A DNA stretch of 64,000 bases from the NCBI GenBank assembly GCA_947496175.1, contig CANMBU010000002.1, positions 248,001 to 312,000 on the forward strand, read 5' to 3'. The position numbers and the translations under genes were made by a program. Positions 17,166 through 26,044 of the stretch are shown here, piece after piece; position 1 is the stretch's first letter; the number at the start of each line of letters is the position of its first letter. Under the pieces are notes generated by a model. It was not told the origin of the DNA. It made no database searches and saw only the letters and a program-made list of their open reading frames with translations. The DNA comes from an uncultured Roseovarius sp. (lineage in GTDB: Bacteria; Pseudomonadota; Alphaproteobacteria; Rhodobacterales; Rhodobacteraceae).

Positions 17166-18328
17166 CGGCCGCCCTAAAGATCGACAATCGAACAGCACGG
17201 CGGCTCTGGCTCCATGCAAATGATCTGGCTGACAACCCCAGCGGACCCGTGGATGTCATGCGCACCATCCGTCGCCTGGGTTTTCTGCAGATTGACACGA
17301 TCCGGAATGTAACACGCGCGCATCACCATATCCTGTGGTCCCGCAACCGCAATTACCGGGAAAAACAACTATGGCCACTTTTGCGCAAGCGGCAGTTGTT
17401 TGAGCATTTCACCCATGACGCTTCGTTGATCCCGATAGAGGTTTTGCCTTTCTGGCAGCGTCAGTTCCGGCGGCTTGGCGACAAGGTGGCCAACAGCGAC
17501 TGGTATCAGTCCGGGCTGGGACAAAATGAAATCCGCCGCATTCGCGACCGCATCGCTCAGGAGGGGCCGCTCTCGACCCATGCGTTTGATACCAAAGCTG
17601 AAAGCCGGGAGATGTGGGCGCGTCCGCCGCACAAAAAGGCCCTGGATCAGATGTGGTATGCCGGAGAACTGGCCACCTGTCATCGCGAAAACTTTGTAAA
17701 GTTCTATGACCTTGGGGAGCGGGTCTTCCCGCCGGAGCTATGTCATTGTGCTGGAGAGGAGCTGTCTGGCACCTGGCTTTGCGATCAGGCCTTGGATCGA
17801 CTTGGTATGGCAACGACAGGAGAGGTCCAGCGCTTTTGGGAGGCCATGAACGCGCGTGAGGCCAAACAGTGGTCGGAACGGCGCAGCCTTGTACCGTTAG
17901 AGGTGCAGGGCGCCGATGGAAGCTGGCGTGCGATGTGGGGCGCGGATGACATCGAAAACCGTTTGGCAGAGGCCGGGAAGGTGTCTTCGCATCTGCGCTT
18001 GCTCAACCCTTTTGATCCCGCCATCCGCGATCGCAACCGGCTGGAACGGCTTTTTGGCTTTGACTATCGTAACGAGATGTTTGTGCCAAAGGATAAGCGG
18101 CGCTGGGGCTACTATGTCTATCCTCTGCTCGAAGGCGCGCGTTTCGTAGGGCGTTTGGAACTGAAGGCGAACCGTGATCAGGGCTGGATGCGTGTGACGG
18201 GGTTTTGGTCAGAACCACGCGTGAAATGGACGGCTTCCAGACGGGACAAGCTTGACCGCGAGTTGGTGCGCTTTGCGCGACTGGCCGACATTTCGGATGT
18301 GGAATGGAACGTGTCGCGCCCGGATTGA
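17162..18328 (+). CDS. Winged-helix DNA glycosylase, YcaQ/AlkX (HTH_42) family
   Basis: This 388-residue protein has the N-terminal signature of the family that includes E. coli YcaQ and Streptomyces AlkZ, glycosylases that unhook DNA interstrand crosslinks and N7-alkylguanine. The catalytic Q-phi-D motif is present as QID at residues 43-45, followed by RNVTRAHHHILWSR, the contact loop of the family. The C-terminal third contains the DKRRWGYYVYPLL segment. The GTG start overlaps the secreted-protein stop. It lies one base from the converging isochorismatase gene. The repair role is inferred from family. Confidence 0.88.
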   Translation: MTAALKIDNRTARRLWLHANDLADNPSGPVDVMRTIRRLGFLQIDTIRNVTRAHHHILWSRNRNYREKQLWPLLRKRQLFEHFTHDASLIPIEVLPFWQRQFRRLGDKVANSDWYQSGLGQNEIRRIRDRIAQEGPLSTHAFDTKAESREMWARPPHKKALDQMWYAGELATCHRENFVKFYDLGERVFPPELCHCAGEELSGTWLCDQALDRLGMATTGEVQRFWEAMNAREAKQWSERRSLVPLEVQGADGSWRAMWGADDIENRLAEAGKVSSHLRLLNPFDPAIRDRNRLERLFGFDYRNEMFVPKDKRRWGYYVYPLLEGARFVGRLELKANRDQGWMRVTGFWSEPRVKWTASRRDKLDRELVRFARLADISDVEWNVSRPD

Positions 18329-18329
18329 T

Positions 18330-18950
18330 CTATTCATTGCCTTGCGCACGCTCCAGACCTGGAGCATCAGCTTTCGTAAGAGCAATCGCCTGATCTGGGG
18401 TGATCGCAGTGCAGAACTCTCCGTGTAAAGACGCGACAGACATGGCGTGCACCAGATCCGGATCATAGTCCATGCCATCTGGCCCCACGCGGTTCGTTGT
18501 CGCGCAGGCATCGGGCACCAGATATGTGTCGTACCCCATGTTTCCTGACATCCGCGTCGTGGTTTCAACGCAGAAATTCGTAAAGAATCCGACGATGACC
18601 AAACGAGTGACCCCCAACTGACGCATTCGCAGTTCAAGATCTGTGCCCACAAAGCCCGAATTTACATCCTTTTGGATAACAACCTCGCCCTCACGTGGCT
18701 CAAAGCCGTCTATCATCTCGCCTGTTGGCAAGGACAGCTTTAAAGGCGATGCCGCCTCACGCGAGTCGTGCTGTGTAAACATCACCGGAAGACCCGTTTC
18801 TCGCCAAGTGTCCAACAGGCGTCCCATTTCGGCCTCAGCGCCCGGATTGTTGCGCCGTCCGGTCGGGCCACCCCAATGGGTCAGAACATCGACGCCTTTT
18901 TGCACATCAATGAGCAATAGGGCGGTTTCAGAACCAAACTGCTGAATCAT
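18330..18950 (-). CDS. Isochorismatase-family cysteine hydrolase
   Basis: This 206-residue protein has the catalytic triad of the family: aspartate in LLIDVQKG, lysine in VIQKDVNSGF and cysteine in FFTNFCVETT. The cis-peptide VGF precedes the cysteine as usual. Related enzymes hydrolyse nicotinamide, ureidoacrylate or N-carbamoyl compounds, and the substrate here is unknown. A strong AAGGAG site lies 7 bases before the ATG. It is distinct from the true pncA at 25444. Confidence 0.88.
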   Translation of the reverse strand: MIQQFGSETALLLIDVQKGVDVLTHWGGPTGRRNNPGAEAEMGRLLDTWRETGLPVMFTQHDSREAASPLKLSLPTGEMIDGFEPREGEVVIQKDVNSGFVGTDLELRMRQLGVTRLVIVGFFTNFCVETTTRMSGNMGYDTYLVPDACATTNRVGPDGMDYDPDLVHAMSVASLHGEFCTAITPDQAIALTKADAPGLERAQGNE

Positions 18951-19051
18951 CGCTCACTCCTTTTGACAGACCAGACAAGATCTGGCGGCTGTTGACTGGC
19001 GCGTCTGCGACAAAGGCTTTACCAAGAACGGCAGGAAAATGGAGGCGCAGG

Positions 19052-19792
19052 ATGCGACTGAAGGGCAAAACAGCGATAGTAACCGGCGGCGCCAGCGGCT
19101 TTGGCGAAGGCATCGTGCGCAAATTTCTGGCCGAAGGTGCGCAGGTCATGATTGCCGATATCAACGCACCTGCGGCGATGGCGCTGGCGTCGGATTTAGG
19201 TGTGTCGGCCTGCCCTGTGGATGTCTCTGACGGGGCCAGCATGCAGGCTTTGGCGCAAGCCGCGGAAAAGACTTTTGGCATGCCCGATATTGTCGTCAAC
19301 AACGCGGGCATCACGCATCTTCCGCAGGCGGCGGAATACGTCACCGAAGAGGATTTCGATCGCGTTTTCAGCGTGAACTGCAAGTCTGTCTATCTCGCGG
19401 CACGCGCCTTTGTGCCAGCCATGAAAGAGCGGGGGGCAGGTGTCATTCTGAATGTGGCTTCCACCGCCGGAGTCAGCCCGCGACCCAAGCTCAATTGGTA
19501 CAACGCGTCCAAAGGCTGGATGATCACCGCGAGCCGCGCCTTGGCCGTAGAGCTTGCGCCGTCGGGCATCCGAGTCAATGCCCTCAACCCGGTGGCTGGT
19601 GAGACACCGCTCTTGGCCAGTTTTATGGGCGAGGACACACCACAGATGCGAGAGAAATTTCTCTCCACTATCCCGTTGGGCCGCTTTTCAACACCACAAG
19701 ACATGGGCAATGCAGCCGCCTTCCTTTGCAGTGATGAAGCGAGTATGATTACGGGGGTTTGCATGGAAGTTGACGGTGGGCGGTGTATTTGA
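19052..19792 (+). CDS. SDR family oxidoreductase
   Basis: This 246-residue classical SDR has TGGASGFG, the DINAP acidic beta-2 end favouring NAD, NNAGITH, serine in LNVAST and the YNASK dyad. The C-terminal SDEASMITGVCMEVDGG is typical of glucose-1-dehydrogenase and FabG-like members. ATG 19052 follows a GGAGG site; the frame extends further upstream without family similarity. It is a single gene, and its last 23 bases overlap the start of a small predicted membrane protein. Confidence 0.87.
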   Translation: MRLKGKTAIVTGGASGFGEGIVRKFLAEGAQVMIADINAPAAMALASDLGVSACPVDVSDGASMQALAQAAEKTFGMPDIVVNNAGITHLPQAAEYVTEEDFDRVFSVNCKSVYLAARAFVPAMKERGAGVILNVASTAGVSPRPKLNWYNASKGWMITASRALAVELAPSGIRVNALNPVAGETPLLASFMGEDTPQMREKFLSTIPLGRFSTPQDMGNAAAFLCSDEASMITGVCMEVDGGRCI

Positions 19793-20087
19793 TCAACCAA
19801 ATGGTGTGGTGGCTGTTGCCACTATCCTGTTGTTTTTGTTGGCTTACCTGTTGTTTTTGACCTGTGCGTATCGCTGTTTTTTGGGCACGCAATACGGCCG
19901 CTACAAACGGCACGCCATTGAAAACAAGCGTCGATACAGCTGGCTGCGGTTTTTCTTTTGTATTCAACTTGATCCGTCATTCCCCAAAAAATACGGCCAT
20001 GTTTCCAAGCCGAAATTGATTGTCGCCGGGATGTTGGCGCTTGTGACCTTGATCGTTTTTGCGTCAATTGTGCTTTCTTCAGTATAA
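19770..20087 (+). CDS. Small two-helix membrane protein, hypothetical
   Basis: The frame encodes up to 105 residues with two strongly hydrophobic segments (around 13-34 and 82-102) joined by a basic loop rich in Arg, Lys and Tyr, which suggests a bitopic hairpin in the inner membrane. The start is unclear: TTG 19770 overlaps the SDR gene, and in-frame GTGs a few codons later would avoid part of the overlap. The stretch is clearly richer in A+T than its neighbours. No family was recognised; the hydrophobic pattern favours a real gene. Confidence 0.45.
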   Translation: MTVGGVFDQPNGVVAVATILLFLLAYLLFLTCAYRCFLGTQYGRYKRHAIENKRRYSWLRFFFCIQLDPSFPKKYGHVSKPKLIVAGMLALVTLIVFASIVLSSV

Positions 20088-20205
20088 GACGATGTCTGCG
20101 TTGCTGTTGTTGGGTCTCTTGGTTGAAACAACAATCAACCCTCTGTTCATTTCTCCGCCAACCCAGTATCCGAACAGCAAAGGAAAGTAAGCGAGGGCGC
20201 AGCCC

Positions 20206-21255
20206 ATGAAAAAAGCATTGATCACAGGCGTCACGGGTCAGGACGGGGCGTATCTGTCGGAATATCTCCTGGATCAGGGCTATGAGGTGCATGGAATCAA
20301 GCGGCGCACGTCGCTCTTCAACACTGCTCGCATTGATCATCTGTTTGAAGGCGAACCGGGGCAATCGGGCCAATTTCAACTGCACCACGGGGATATGACC
20401 GATAGCTCGTCATTGACCCGAATTTTACAGTCTGTGCAGCCTGATGAAGTTTACAACCTGGCCGCGCAATCACATGTCGCGGTGAGCTTTGAAGAGCCCG
20501 AATACACTGCGAACTCTGACGCAATGGGTGCGCTGCGTTTGCTGGAAGCGATCCGCTTTCTCGGGTTGGGTGAAAAGACTCGCTTCTACCAAGCCTCCAC
20601 GTCCGAACTTTACGGGCTGGTGCAGGAAACGCCGCAGCGTGAGACGACCCCCTTTTATCCCCGCAGCCCCTATGCGGTGGCCAAGCTGTATGCCTATTGG
20701 ATCACGGTAAACTACCGCGAAGCCTATAACCTGTATGCTTGCAACGGGATCCTCTTTAACCACGAAAGCCCCATTCGCGGAGAAACGTTCGTGACGCGCA
20801 AGATCACCCGCGCTCTGGCACGCATCAAGCTTGGCGTGCAAGATGATTTGCGGCTGGGCAACCTGAGCGCCAAGCGTGATTGGGGCCATGCGAGAGACTA
20901 CGTCAAGATGATGTGGCTCATGCTGCAGCAAGACGCACCCGAGGATTATGTCATTGCCACTGGACATCAGTATTCGGTGCGCGAGTTTGTGCAGCGCGCG
21001 GCTGAGGTTTTGGAGATGAAGGTGACCTTTGAGGGTGAAGGCGTGGATGAGGTGGGCCGCGATGAGGCGGGCCGTGTCATCGTCCGTGTTGATCCGACCT
21101 ATTTCCGTCCTGCTGAGGTGGAAACGCTTTTGGGCGATGCCAGCAAAGCGCGTCAGCAACTTGGGTGGGAACCGGAGACGTCTTTTGAGACGCTTGTCGA
21201 GGAAATGGCACTCAGCGATCTGGAAGAGGCCAAGGTCGGGCTTATGCGCACATGA
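20206..21255 (+). CDS. gmd: GDP-mannose 4,6-dehydratase
   Basis: This 349-residue extended SDR converts GDP-D-mannose to GDP-4-keto-6-deoxy-D-mannose. It shows [16 protein letters not shown], the RRTS NADP loop, [12 protein letters not shown], the STSELYG serine/threonine site, [10 protein letters not shown] (YxxxK), and [19 protein letters not shown]. It starts a three-gene coupled operon for a deoxysugar nucleotide. The 118 bases upstream are AT-richer than the surroundings and probably contain the promoter. Confidence 0.95.
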   Translation: MKKALITGVTGQDGAYLSEYLLDQGYEVHGIKRRTSLFNTARIDHLFEGEPGQSGQFQLHHGDMTDSSSLTRILQSVQPDEVYNLAAQSHVAVSFEEPEYTANSDAMGALRLLEAIRFLGLGEKTRFYQASTSELYGLVQETPQRETTPFYPRSPYAVAKLYAYWITVNYREAYNLYACNGILFNHESPIRGETFVTRKITRALARIKLGVQDDLRLGNLSAKRDWGHARDYVKMMWLMLQQDAPEDYVIATGHQYSVREFVQRAAEVLEMKVTFEGEGVDEVGRDEAGRVIVRVDPTYFRPAEVETLLGDASKARQQLGWEPETSFETLVEEMALSDLEEAKVGLMRT

Positions 21256-22184
21256 AAGTGTTTCTGACAGGCGGGCGCGGCATGGTAGGGCGCGCCATTC
21301 AGGATCACAGCGCTGCGGCCGAACATCAGATTATTGCGCCCACAAGCTCCGACCTTGATCTAACCGACCGCGATGCGGTGAGGTCAGCTGTGGAAGCGGA
21401 AAAGCCTGATCTTGTGGTTCATTCCGCAGGGCGTGTTGGAGGTATTCAGGCCAATATGGCGAACCCCGCTGCGTTTCTGGCTGACAATATCCACATGGGG
21501 TTCAACGTGGTTTTGGCGGCTCAAGCAGCCGGCGTGCCAAAACTGCTGAACCTGGGGTCGTCCTGCATGTATCCGCATGATGCGCCCAACCCCTTGCACG
21601 AAAAGAGCCTCGGCAAAGGTGAGCTAGAACCGACCAATGAAGGCTATGGATTGGCCAAGATGGCGGTAGCGCGCCTCTGTGCCTTTGTCAGTCAGGAATG
21701 CGCTGACCTCTCTTACAAGACGCTCATACCCTGCAATCTTTACGGCCTGCATGACAAGTTCGACCCAAAGGTTTCCCACCTTGTGCCAGCGATCATTCGC
21801 AAGGTGCACGAGGCGAAACAGGCCGGTGCCGGAACTGTAGAGATATGGGGTGATGGCACGGCTCGACGAGAATTCATGTTCTCCGGCGATCTTGCGAATG
21901 GTGTTTGGGCCGGTGTCACCGGGTTCGATACCCTGCCTGAAACAATGAATATCGGGTTGGGGTATGATTACTCGATCAATGAGTACTATCAAGAAGCCGC
22001 CAGAGTCATCGGGTGGGAGGGTGCGTTTACCCATGATCTGACAAAACCCACCGGCATGAAGCAAAAACTCCTGGATGTCAGCGCGCAGACGGAATTCGGC
22101 TGGTCGCCAGCCACGTCCTTGCAGGATGGGATTGCCCGGACATATGCGCATTTTCTGGATCTTTTAGAACGAGGTGAAGCATGA
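21252..22184 (+). CDS. GDP-L-fucose synthase / GDP-L-colitose synthase-like epimerase-reductase
   Basis: This 310-residue extended SDR has [41 protein letters not shown] (YxxxK) and [14 protein letters not shown]. These are shared by Fcl and ColC, which epimerise C-5 (and C-3 for Fcl) of the 4-keto sugar and reduce C-4. The C-terminal [14 protein letters not shown] and [11 protein letters not shown] segments, and the coupling to a ColD gene downstream, favour ColC-type activity. The two enzymes cannot be told apart firmly from sequence alone. It overlaps both neighbours by 4 bases. Confidence 0.82.
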   Translation: MKVFLTGGRGMVGRAIQDHSAAAEHQIIAPTSSDLDLTDRDAVRSAVEAEKPDLVVHSAGRVGGIQANMANPAAFLADNIHMGFNVVLAAQAAGVPKLLNLGSSCMYPHDAPNPLHEKSLGKGELEPTNEGYGLAKMAVARLCAFVSQECADLSYKTLIPCNLYGLHDKFDPKVSHLVPAIIRKVHEAKQAGAGTVEIWGDGTARREFMFSGDLANGVWAGVTGFDTLPETMNIGLGYDYSINEYYQEAARVIGWEGAFTHDLTKPTGMKQKLLDVSAQTEFGWSPATSLQDGIARTYAHFLDLLERGEA

Positions 22185-23368
22185 ATGAGGCAAACAGCTT
22201 CCCACTGGCCACCACAAGCTGGGACGCGCGCGAATATGCCGCCATAGACCGGGTGGTGAAATCCGGCATGTTCTCTATGGGGGCCGAGGTGGCCAAGTTC
22301 GAAGAGCAGTTTGCCAAGGTGATGGGATCGACCCACGCTGTCATGGTCAATTCTGGGTCATCGGCCAACCTTATTATTGTAGCGGCCTTGCGCTATCATT
22401 CGAAATATGGGTTGCCAGAAGGTGCAGAGGTGATCGTCCCGGCGGTGAGCTGGTCCACGACTTACTATCCGCTGCATCAATACGGTTTACTGCAAAAATT
22501 CGTCGACATTGATCCAGACACATTGAACTACGATTTGGATGCGCTGGCAGACGCGATCACCGACGAGACCCGTGCGATCATGGTGGTCAACCTGCTGGGC
22601 AACCCCAATGAATTTGATCGGATCAACTCCATTATAGGCGACCGCGATATTCTGATCCTGGAAGACAATTGCGAAAGCCTCGGAGCGGTTTTCCAGGGGC
22701 GTCAGGCTGGGACCTTTGGAATTGCAGGCAGCTACTCATCTTTCTTTTCCCACCATATCGCCACCATGGAAGGCGGGCTTGTCGTCACCGATGACGAAGA
22801 GCTTTACCACATCATGCTGTCGGTGCGCTCTCATGGCTGGACACGGCATTTGCCCAAAATCAACCATGTGACGGGTGAGAAATCCGACGATCCTTTTGAG
22901 GAAAGTTTCAAGTTCGTGCTGCCCGGCTACAACCTGCGTCCGCTGGAGATGAGCGGCGCGATTGGGCAGGAACAGATCGCTAAACTGCCGATGATCGTCT
23001 CTGAGCGCCGCAACAATGCCGAACAGTTCCGCGCGCTCATGCAGGGATACCCGCAGATCCGCATTCAGCAGGAAATTGGCGAAAGCAGCTGGTTTGGATT
23101 TTCCATGGTGGTGCAGCCCGACGCAGGATTCACGCGCGCCGACCTGATTACGGCTTTGGGTCGTCACAGCGTCGATTGTCGGCCCATTGTAGCAGGTAAT
23201 TTTGCAAAGAATGATGTGGTGACTAAGCATATTGATCATGTGATTCATGGCCAGCTGCGTCACGCCAATGATATCGACAAGAATGGGCTTTTCATAGGCA
23301 ATCACCATTATCCGCTGGAAGACCGCTGGGAGTTGCTGCGCGCGGCTTTGGATGAGGTTGCAGACTGA
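22181..23368 (+). CDS. colD: GDP-4-keto-6-deoxy-D-mannose 3-dehydratase
   Basis: This 395-residue protein of the DegT/DnrJ/EryC1 aminotransferase fold lacks the usual internal-aldimine lysine. The equivalent site reads SHHIATMEGG, with His192 in its place, as in ColD and the related 3-dehydratase E1. That histidine makes the PLP or PMP enzyme a dehydratase. The C-terminal GYNLRPLEMSGAIGQEQ and CRPIVAGNF are also as in ColD. With gmd and the preceding reductase it would produce GDP-L-colitose (3,6-dideoxy-L-galactose), a sugar of O-antigens and capsules. No glycosyltransferase gene is adjacent. Confidence 0.88.
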   Translation: MNEANSFPLATTSWDAREYAAIDRVVKSGMFSMGAEVAKFEEQFAKVMGSTHAVMVNSGSSANLIIVAALRYHSKYGLPEGAEVIVPAVSWSTTYYPLHQYGLLQKFVDIDPDTLNYDLDALADAITDETRAIMVVNLLGNPNEFDRINSIIGDRDILILEDNCESLGAVFQGRQAGTFGIAGSYSSFFSHHIATMEGGLVVTDDEELYHIMLSVRSHGWTRHLPKINHVTGEKSDDPFEESFKFVLPGYNLRPLEMSGAIGQEQIAKLPMIVSERRNNAEQFRALMQGYPQIRIQQEIGESSWFGFSMVVQPDAGFTRADLITALGRHSVDCRPIVAGNFAKNDVVTKHIDHVIHGQLRHANDIDKNGLFIGNHHYPLEDRWELLRAALDEVAD

Positions 23369-23372
23369 CCAG

Positions 23373-23422
23373 GGCAAAAGCCTTTTAAAGGCTTTTGCCT
23401 AAACTTTTTTGAAAAGTTTAGG
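23373..23422. terminator. Two tandem hairpins between colD and kdsD
   Basis: The first hairpin is GGCAAAAGCC-TTTTAAA-GGCTTTTGCC (23373-23399). The second is CCTAAACTTTT-TTG-AAAAGTTTAGG (23398-23422). Both are perfect and abut, and the second contains the TAA stop of the converging kdsD gene. Their A/T-rich arms give U runs in both directions, so they probably terminate transcription from both sides. Confidence 0.75.
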
Positions 23423-24374
23423 CCACCCCCGCGCGCAGGGCATCATGGATATGCACCAGGCCACACAACACGCCTGTCTCGTCAACCACCAACAAAACCG
23501 TCCGTTTTTTTGCGTTCATCACGCCTAGAGCTTCGATCAGCAAAGCATCGGGCGCAGTCGTAAGTGGGGTGCGCGTTGCCACTTCTCCAGCCGTGCGCGA
23601 CATCAGGCTGTCCATGTTGCGCCGTAAGTCGCCATCCGTGATCACGCCCTGGAGCTGGCCCTCTTCCACAACGGCTGCTACGCCAAACCCCTTCGCCGTC
23701 ATTTCCAGCAAGGTATCGCCCATAGGCGTCTCAGGTGTGACCACTGGGAGTTCATCGCCCGAATGCATGACTGCAGACACTTTCAGAAGTTGCGCGCCAA
23801 GTGTGCCGCCAGGGTGAAACGCGAGGAAGTTTTCTTTTTCGAAGCCGCGCAGCTTCATTAAAGCCACTGCAATCGCATCGCCCATGGCCATGGCACAGGT
23901 TGTTGAGGTTGTCGGCGCCATGCCTATACCGCAGGCTTCGGGCGCATCAGGCATCTGCAGGACAAGATTGGCCTGCGCGCCCAGCGTGCTGCCGGGCTTT
24001 TTGGTGATGGCGATCATCGGGATCGCAAAACGGGCGCAATGGCCGATGATATCGGCCAGCTCGCGGTTTTCGCCATTGTTGGAGATGATGATCACAGCAT
24101 CTTCCTTGGTGATCATACCCAGATCGCCGTGGCTGGCCTCGCCGGGATGCACATGCTGTGCCGGGGTGCCGGTGCTGGCCAGGGTGGCGGCTATCTTGGC
24201 GGCAACATGGCCCGATTTTCCCATGCCTGAGACAATCACCCGGCCCTTGGTGCCGAGCAAAAGGTCAATTGCGGCATCAAAACCCTGAGGCAGCGCGTCG
24301 CGCATTTGCCGCAGCGCGGAGGATTCCGTTTCAAACACCTGACGTGCGATGTCGGACGGGGTCTGCTTGTTCAT
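23418..24374 (-). CDS. kdsD: D-arabinose-5-phosphate isomerase (KpsF/GutQ/KdsD)
   Basis: This 318-residue protein has an N-terminal SIS domain (GTKGRVIVSGMGKSGHVAAKIAATLASTGT; HPGEASHGDLG; SNNGENREL) and two C-terminal CBS domains from about residue 205. It supplies arabinose-5-phosphate for Kdo of lipopolysaccharide. ATG 24374 is chosen over a TTG five codons upstream. Its position opposite the colitose genes groups surface-polysaccharide functions, but the genes are convergent and not in one operon. Confidence 0.92.
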   Translation of the reverse strand: MNKQTPSDIARQVFETESSALRQMRDALPQGFDAAIDLLLGTKGRVIVSGMGKSGHVAAKIAATLASTGTPAQHVHPGEASHGDLGMITKEDAVIIISNNGENRELADIIGHCARFAIPMIAITKKPGSTLGAQANLVLQMPDAPEACGIGMAPTTSTTCAMAMGDAIAVALMKLRGFEKENFLAFHPGGTLGAQLLKVSAVMHSGDELPVVTPETPMGDTLLEMTAKGFGVAAVVEEGQLQGVITDGDLRRNMDSLMSRTAGEVATRTPLTTAPDALLIEALGVMNAKKRTVLLVVDETGVLCGLVHIHDALRAGVA

Positions 24375-24427
24375 GGTTTCTTGTCCCAAGTCACACTCTT
24401 AGCCATACCCCACCGCGTCAGGGTCGC

Positions 24428-25342
24428 CTAGTCCTCATGCACAATCTTGATGTGACGCTCACCGCGCGCTTCGGACAACGCCATTTGCTTTTGCCGCTCT
24501 CGGAACCGGTCTTTGGCATCCTCAGATGTCTCATGGGCGCAAAGATGGCAGGACACGCCGTTCTCGTATTCTGGTCTTGCAGTATCTTCGGGAAGGATTG
24601 GGCGGCGGCAGGCATGGCACAGCAAATGCGGTCCCTCACGCAGCCCGTGGTCCACAGACACACGCCCGTCAAAGACAAAACAGCTGCCTTGCCAGGTGCT
24701 CTCGTCCTCTGGCACGTCTTCGAGATATTTCAGGATTCCACCTTTGAGATGGTAGACGTCCTCAATCCCTTGGCCCAACAAGTAGTTGGTCGACTTCTCG
24801 CAGCGAATCCCGCCAGTGCAGAACATCGCAATCCGCTTGTTGTGAAAGCGGTCTTTGTTGATCTTCCACCAGGCAGGGAAGTCTCGGAAGCTCTCGGTTC
24901 CAGGGTCAATGGCACCTTCAAACGTCCCGATCGCCACCTCATAATCGTTGCGCGTGTCGATCACCACGACATCCGGGCTTTGGATCAGGTCATTCCAGTC
25001 CGCGGGCTCAACGTAGTGACCCACACGCGCCTTTGGATCAACATCCGGCTGACCCATTGTGACGATTTCATTCTTCAGGCGCACTTTGAGACGGCGGAAA
25101 GGCTGTGCATCACTGGTGCTTTCCTTGCATTCCAGGTCGGCACAGCCGGGCAAGGCGCGGATATGTGCCAAAACGGTATCAATCCCGGCCCGTGGCCCTG
25201 CGATGGTGCCATTGATCCCTTCGCGCGCCAGCAAAAGCGAGCCGGAAATCTTTTGCGCGTCACACAGCTCAAGCAGAGGCCCTTGAATGTCTTCAGGGTT
25301 TTCAAACCGCGTGAAATGATAAAGCGCTGCGATCGTGTACAT
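24428..25342 (-). CDS. trhO: tRNA uridine(34) hydroxylase (rhodanese-like, TrhO/YceA)
   Basis: This 304-residue protein has an N-terminal acylphosphatase-like half and a rhodanese domain (VVVIDTRNDYEVAIGTFEGAI) with the active-site loop FCTGGIRCEKST. A cysteine-rich C-terminal tail follows (CHACRRPI and CHLCAH pairs). TrhO makes 5-hydroxyuridine at tRNA position 34. The start was set at the conserved MYTIAALYHF; the frame continues 29 codons upstream without similarity. Confidence 0.92.
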   Translation of the reverse strand: MYTIAALYHFTRFENPEDIQGPLLELCDAQKISGSLLLAREGINGTIAGPRAGIDTVLAHIRALPGCADLECKESTSDAQPFRRLKVRLKNEIVTMGQPDVDPKARVGHYVEPADWNDLIQSPDVVVIDTRNDYEVAIGTFEGAIDPGTESFRDFPAWWKINKDRFHNKRIAMFCTGGIRCEKSTNYLLGQGIEDVYHLKGGILKYLEDVPEDESTWQGSCFVFDGRVSVDHGLREGPHLLCHACRRPILPEDTARPEYENGVSCHLCAHETSEDAKDRFRERQKQMALSEARGERHIKIVHED

Positions 25343-25443
25343 AACCGCGTGATCTAAGGCTTTGCCAAGTGTAGAGCAAGAGGCCAGCCATTGACGCCGC
25401 ACGCCTGCGTGCCTACCCCTTTTAGGCAATGAGGAGATGTCTT

Positions 25444-26040
25444 ATGAACCATGCATTGATCGTAATAGACGTTCAGAACGATTTTTGCCCAGGCGGTGCA
25501 TTAGCTGTCGCCGGCGGCGATGAAATCGTGGCCGGGATCAACGCACTGATGAACGACGCTGAGGCGGTGATCCTGACGCAGGATTGGCATCCAAAGGGCC
25601 ATTCCTCTTTTGCCTCCAGCCACGCGGGCAAAGCACCGCTTGAGATGATCGACATGCCTTACGGGCCACAGGTGCTTTGGCCGGATCATTGCGTACAGGG
25701 CACCAAGGGAGCTGACTTTCATCCTGACCTGACCACCACGCGTGCGGATATGATCGTGCGTAAGGGCTATAACCCGGCCATCGACAGCTATTCCGCCTTC
25801 TTTGAAAATGATCATAAAACGCCGACGGGCTTGCATGGGTATTTGCAAACGCGCGGCATTGATCGACTGACCATGGTGGGATTGGCCACGGATTTTTGCG
25901 TGAATTTCTCCGCCGTAGATGCCGCCAAGCTGGGATATGCGGTGACCGTGCGGCAGGACTTGTGCCGTGCCATTGATCTCAACGGGTCACTGGCTGCCGC
26001 GGCTGAGGGGATGACCGGCGCTGGCGTCGTGCTGGCCTGA
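25444..26040 (+). CDS. pncA: Nicotinamidase/pyrazinamidase
   Basis: This 198-residue enzyme hydrolyses nicotinamide to nicotinate in NAD salvage. The catalytic aspartate is in VIDVQNDF, the zinc ligands in TQDWHPKGHSSF, the lysine in IVRKGYNP and the nucleophile in LATDFCVNFSA. The start is ATG 25444, 7 bases after GAGGAG; an earlier in-frame ATG at 25429 lacks a site of that quality. Confidence 0.93.
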   Translation: MNHALIVIDVQNDFCPGGALAVAGGDEIVAGINALMNDAEAVILTQDWHPKGHSSFASSHAGKAPLEMIDMPYGPQVLWPDHCVQGTKGADFHPDLTTTRADMIVRKGYNPAIDSYSAFFENDHKTPTGLHGYLQTRGIDRLTMVGLATDFCVNFSAVDAAKLGYAVTVRQDLCRAIDLNGSLAAAAEGMTGAGVVLA

Positions 26041-26044
26041 GGTC

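Noticed and set aside
19822-20388. 188-codon minus-strand open frame
   Set aside because: It overlaps both the small membrane-protein frame and the certain gmd start; composition is not protein-like.
24158-25357. 399-codon plus-strand open frame across kdsD and trhO
   Set aside because: It crosses two well-defined minus-strand genes and their gap and has no coherent domain.
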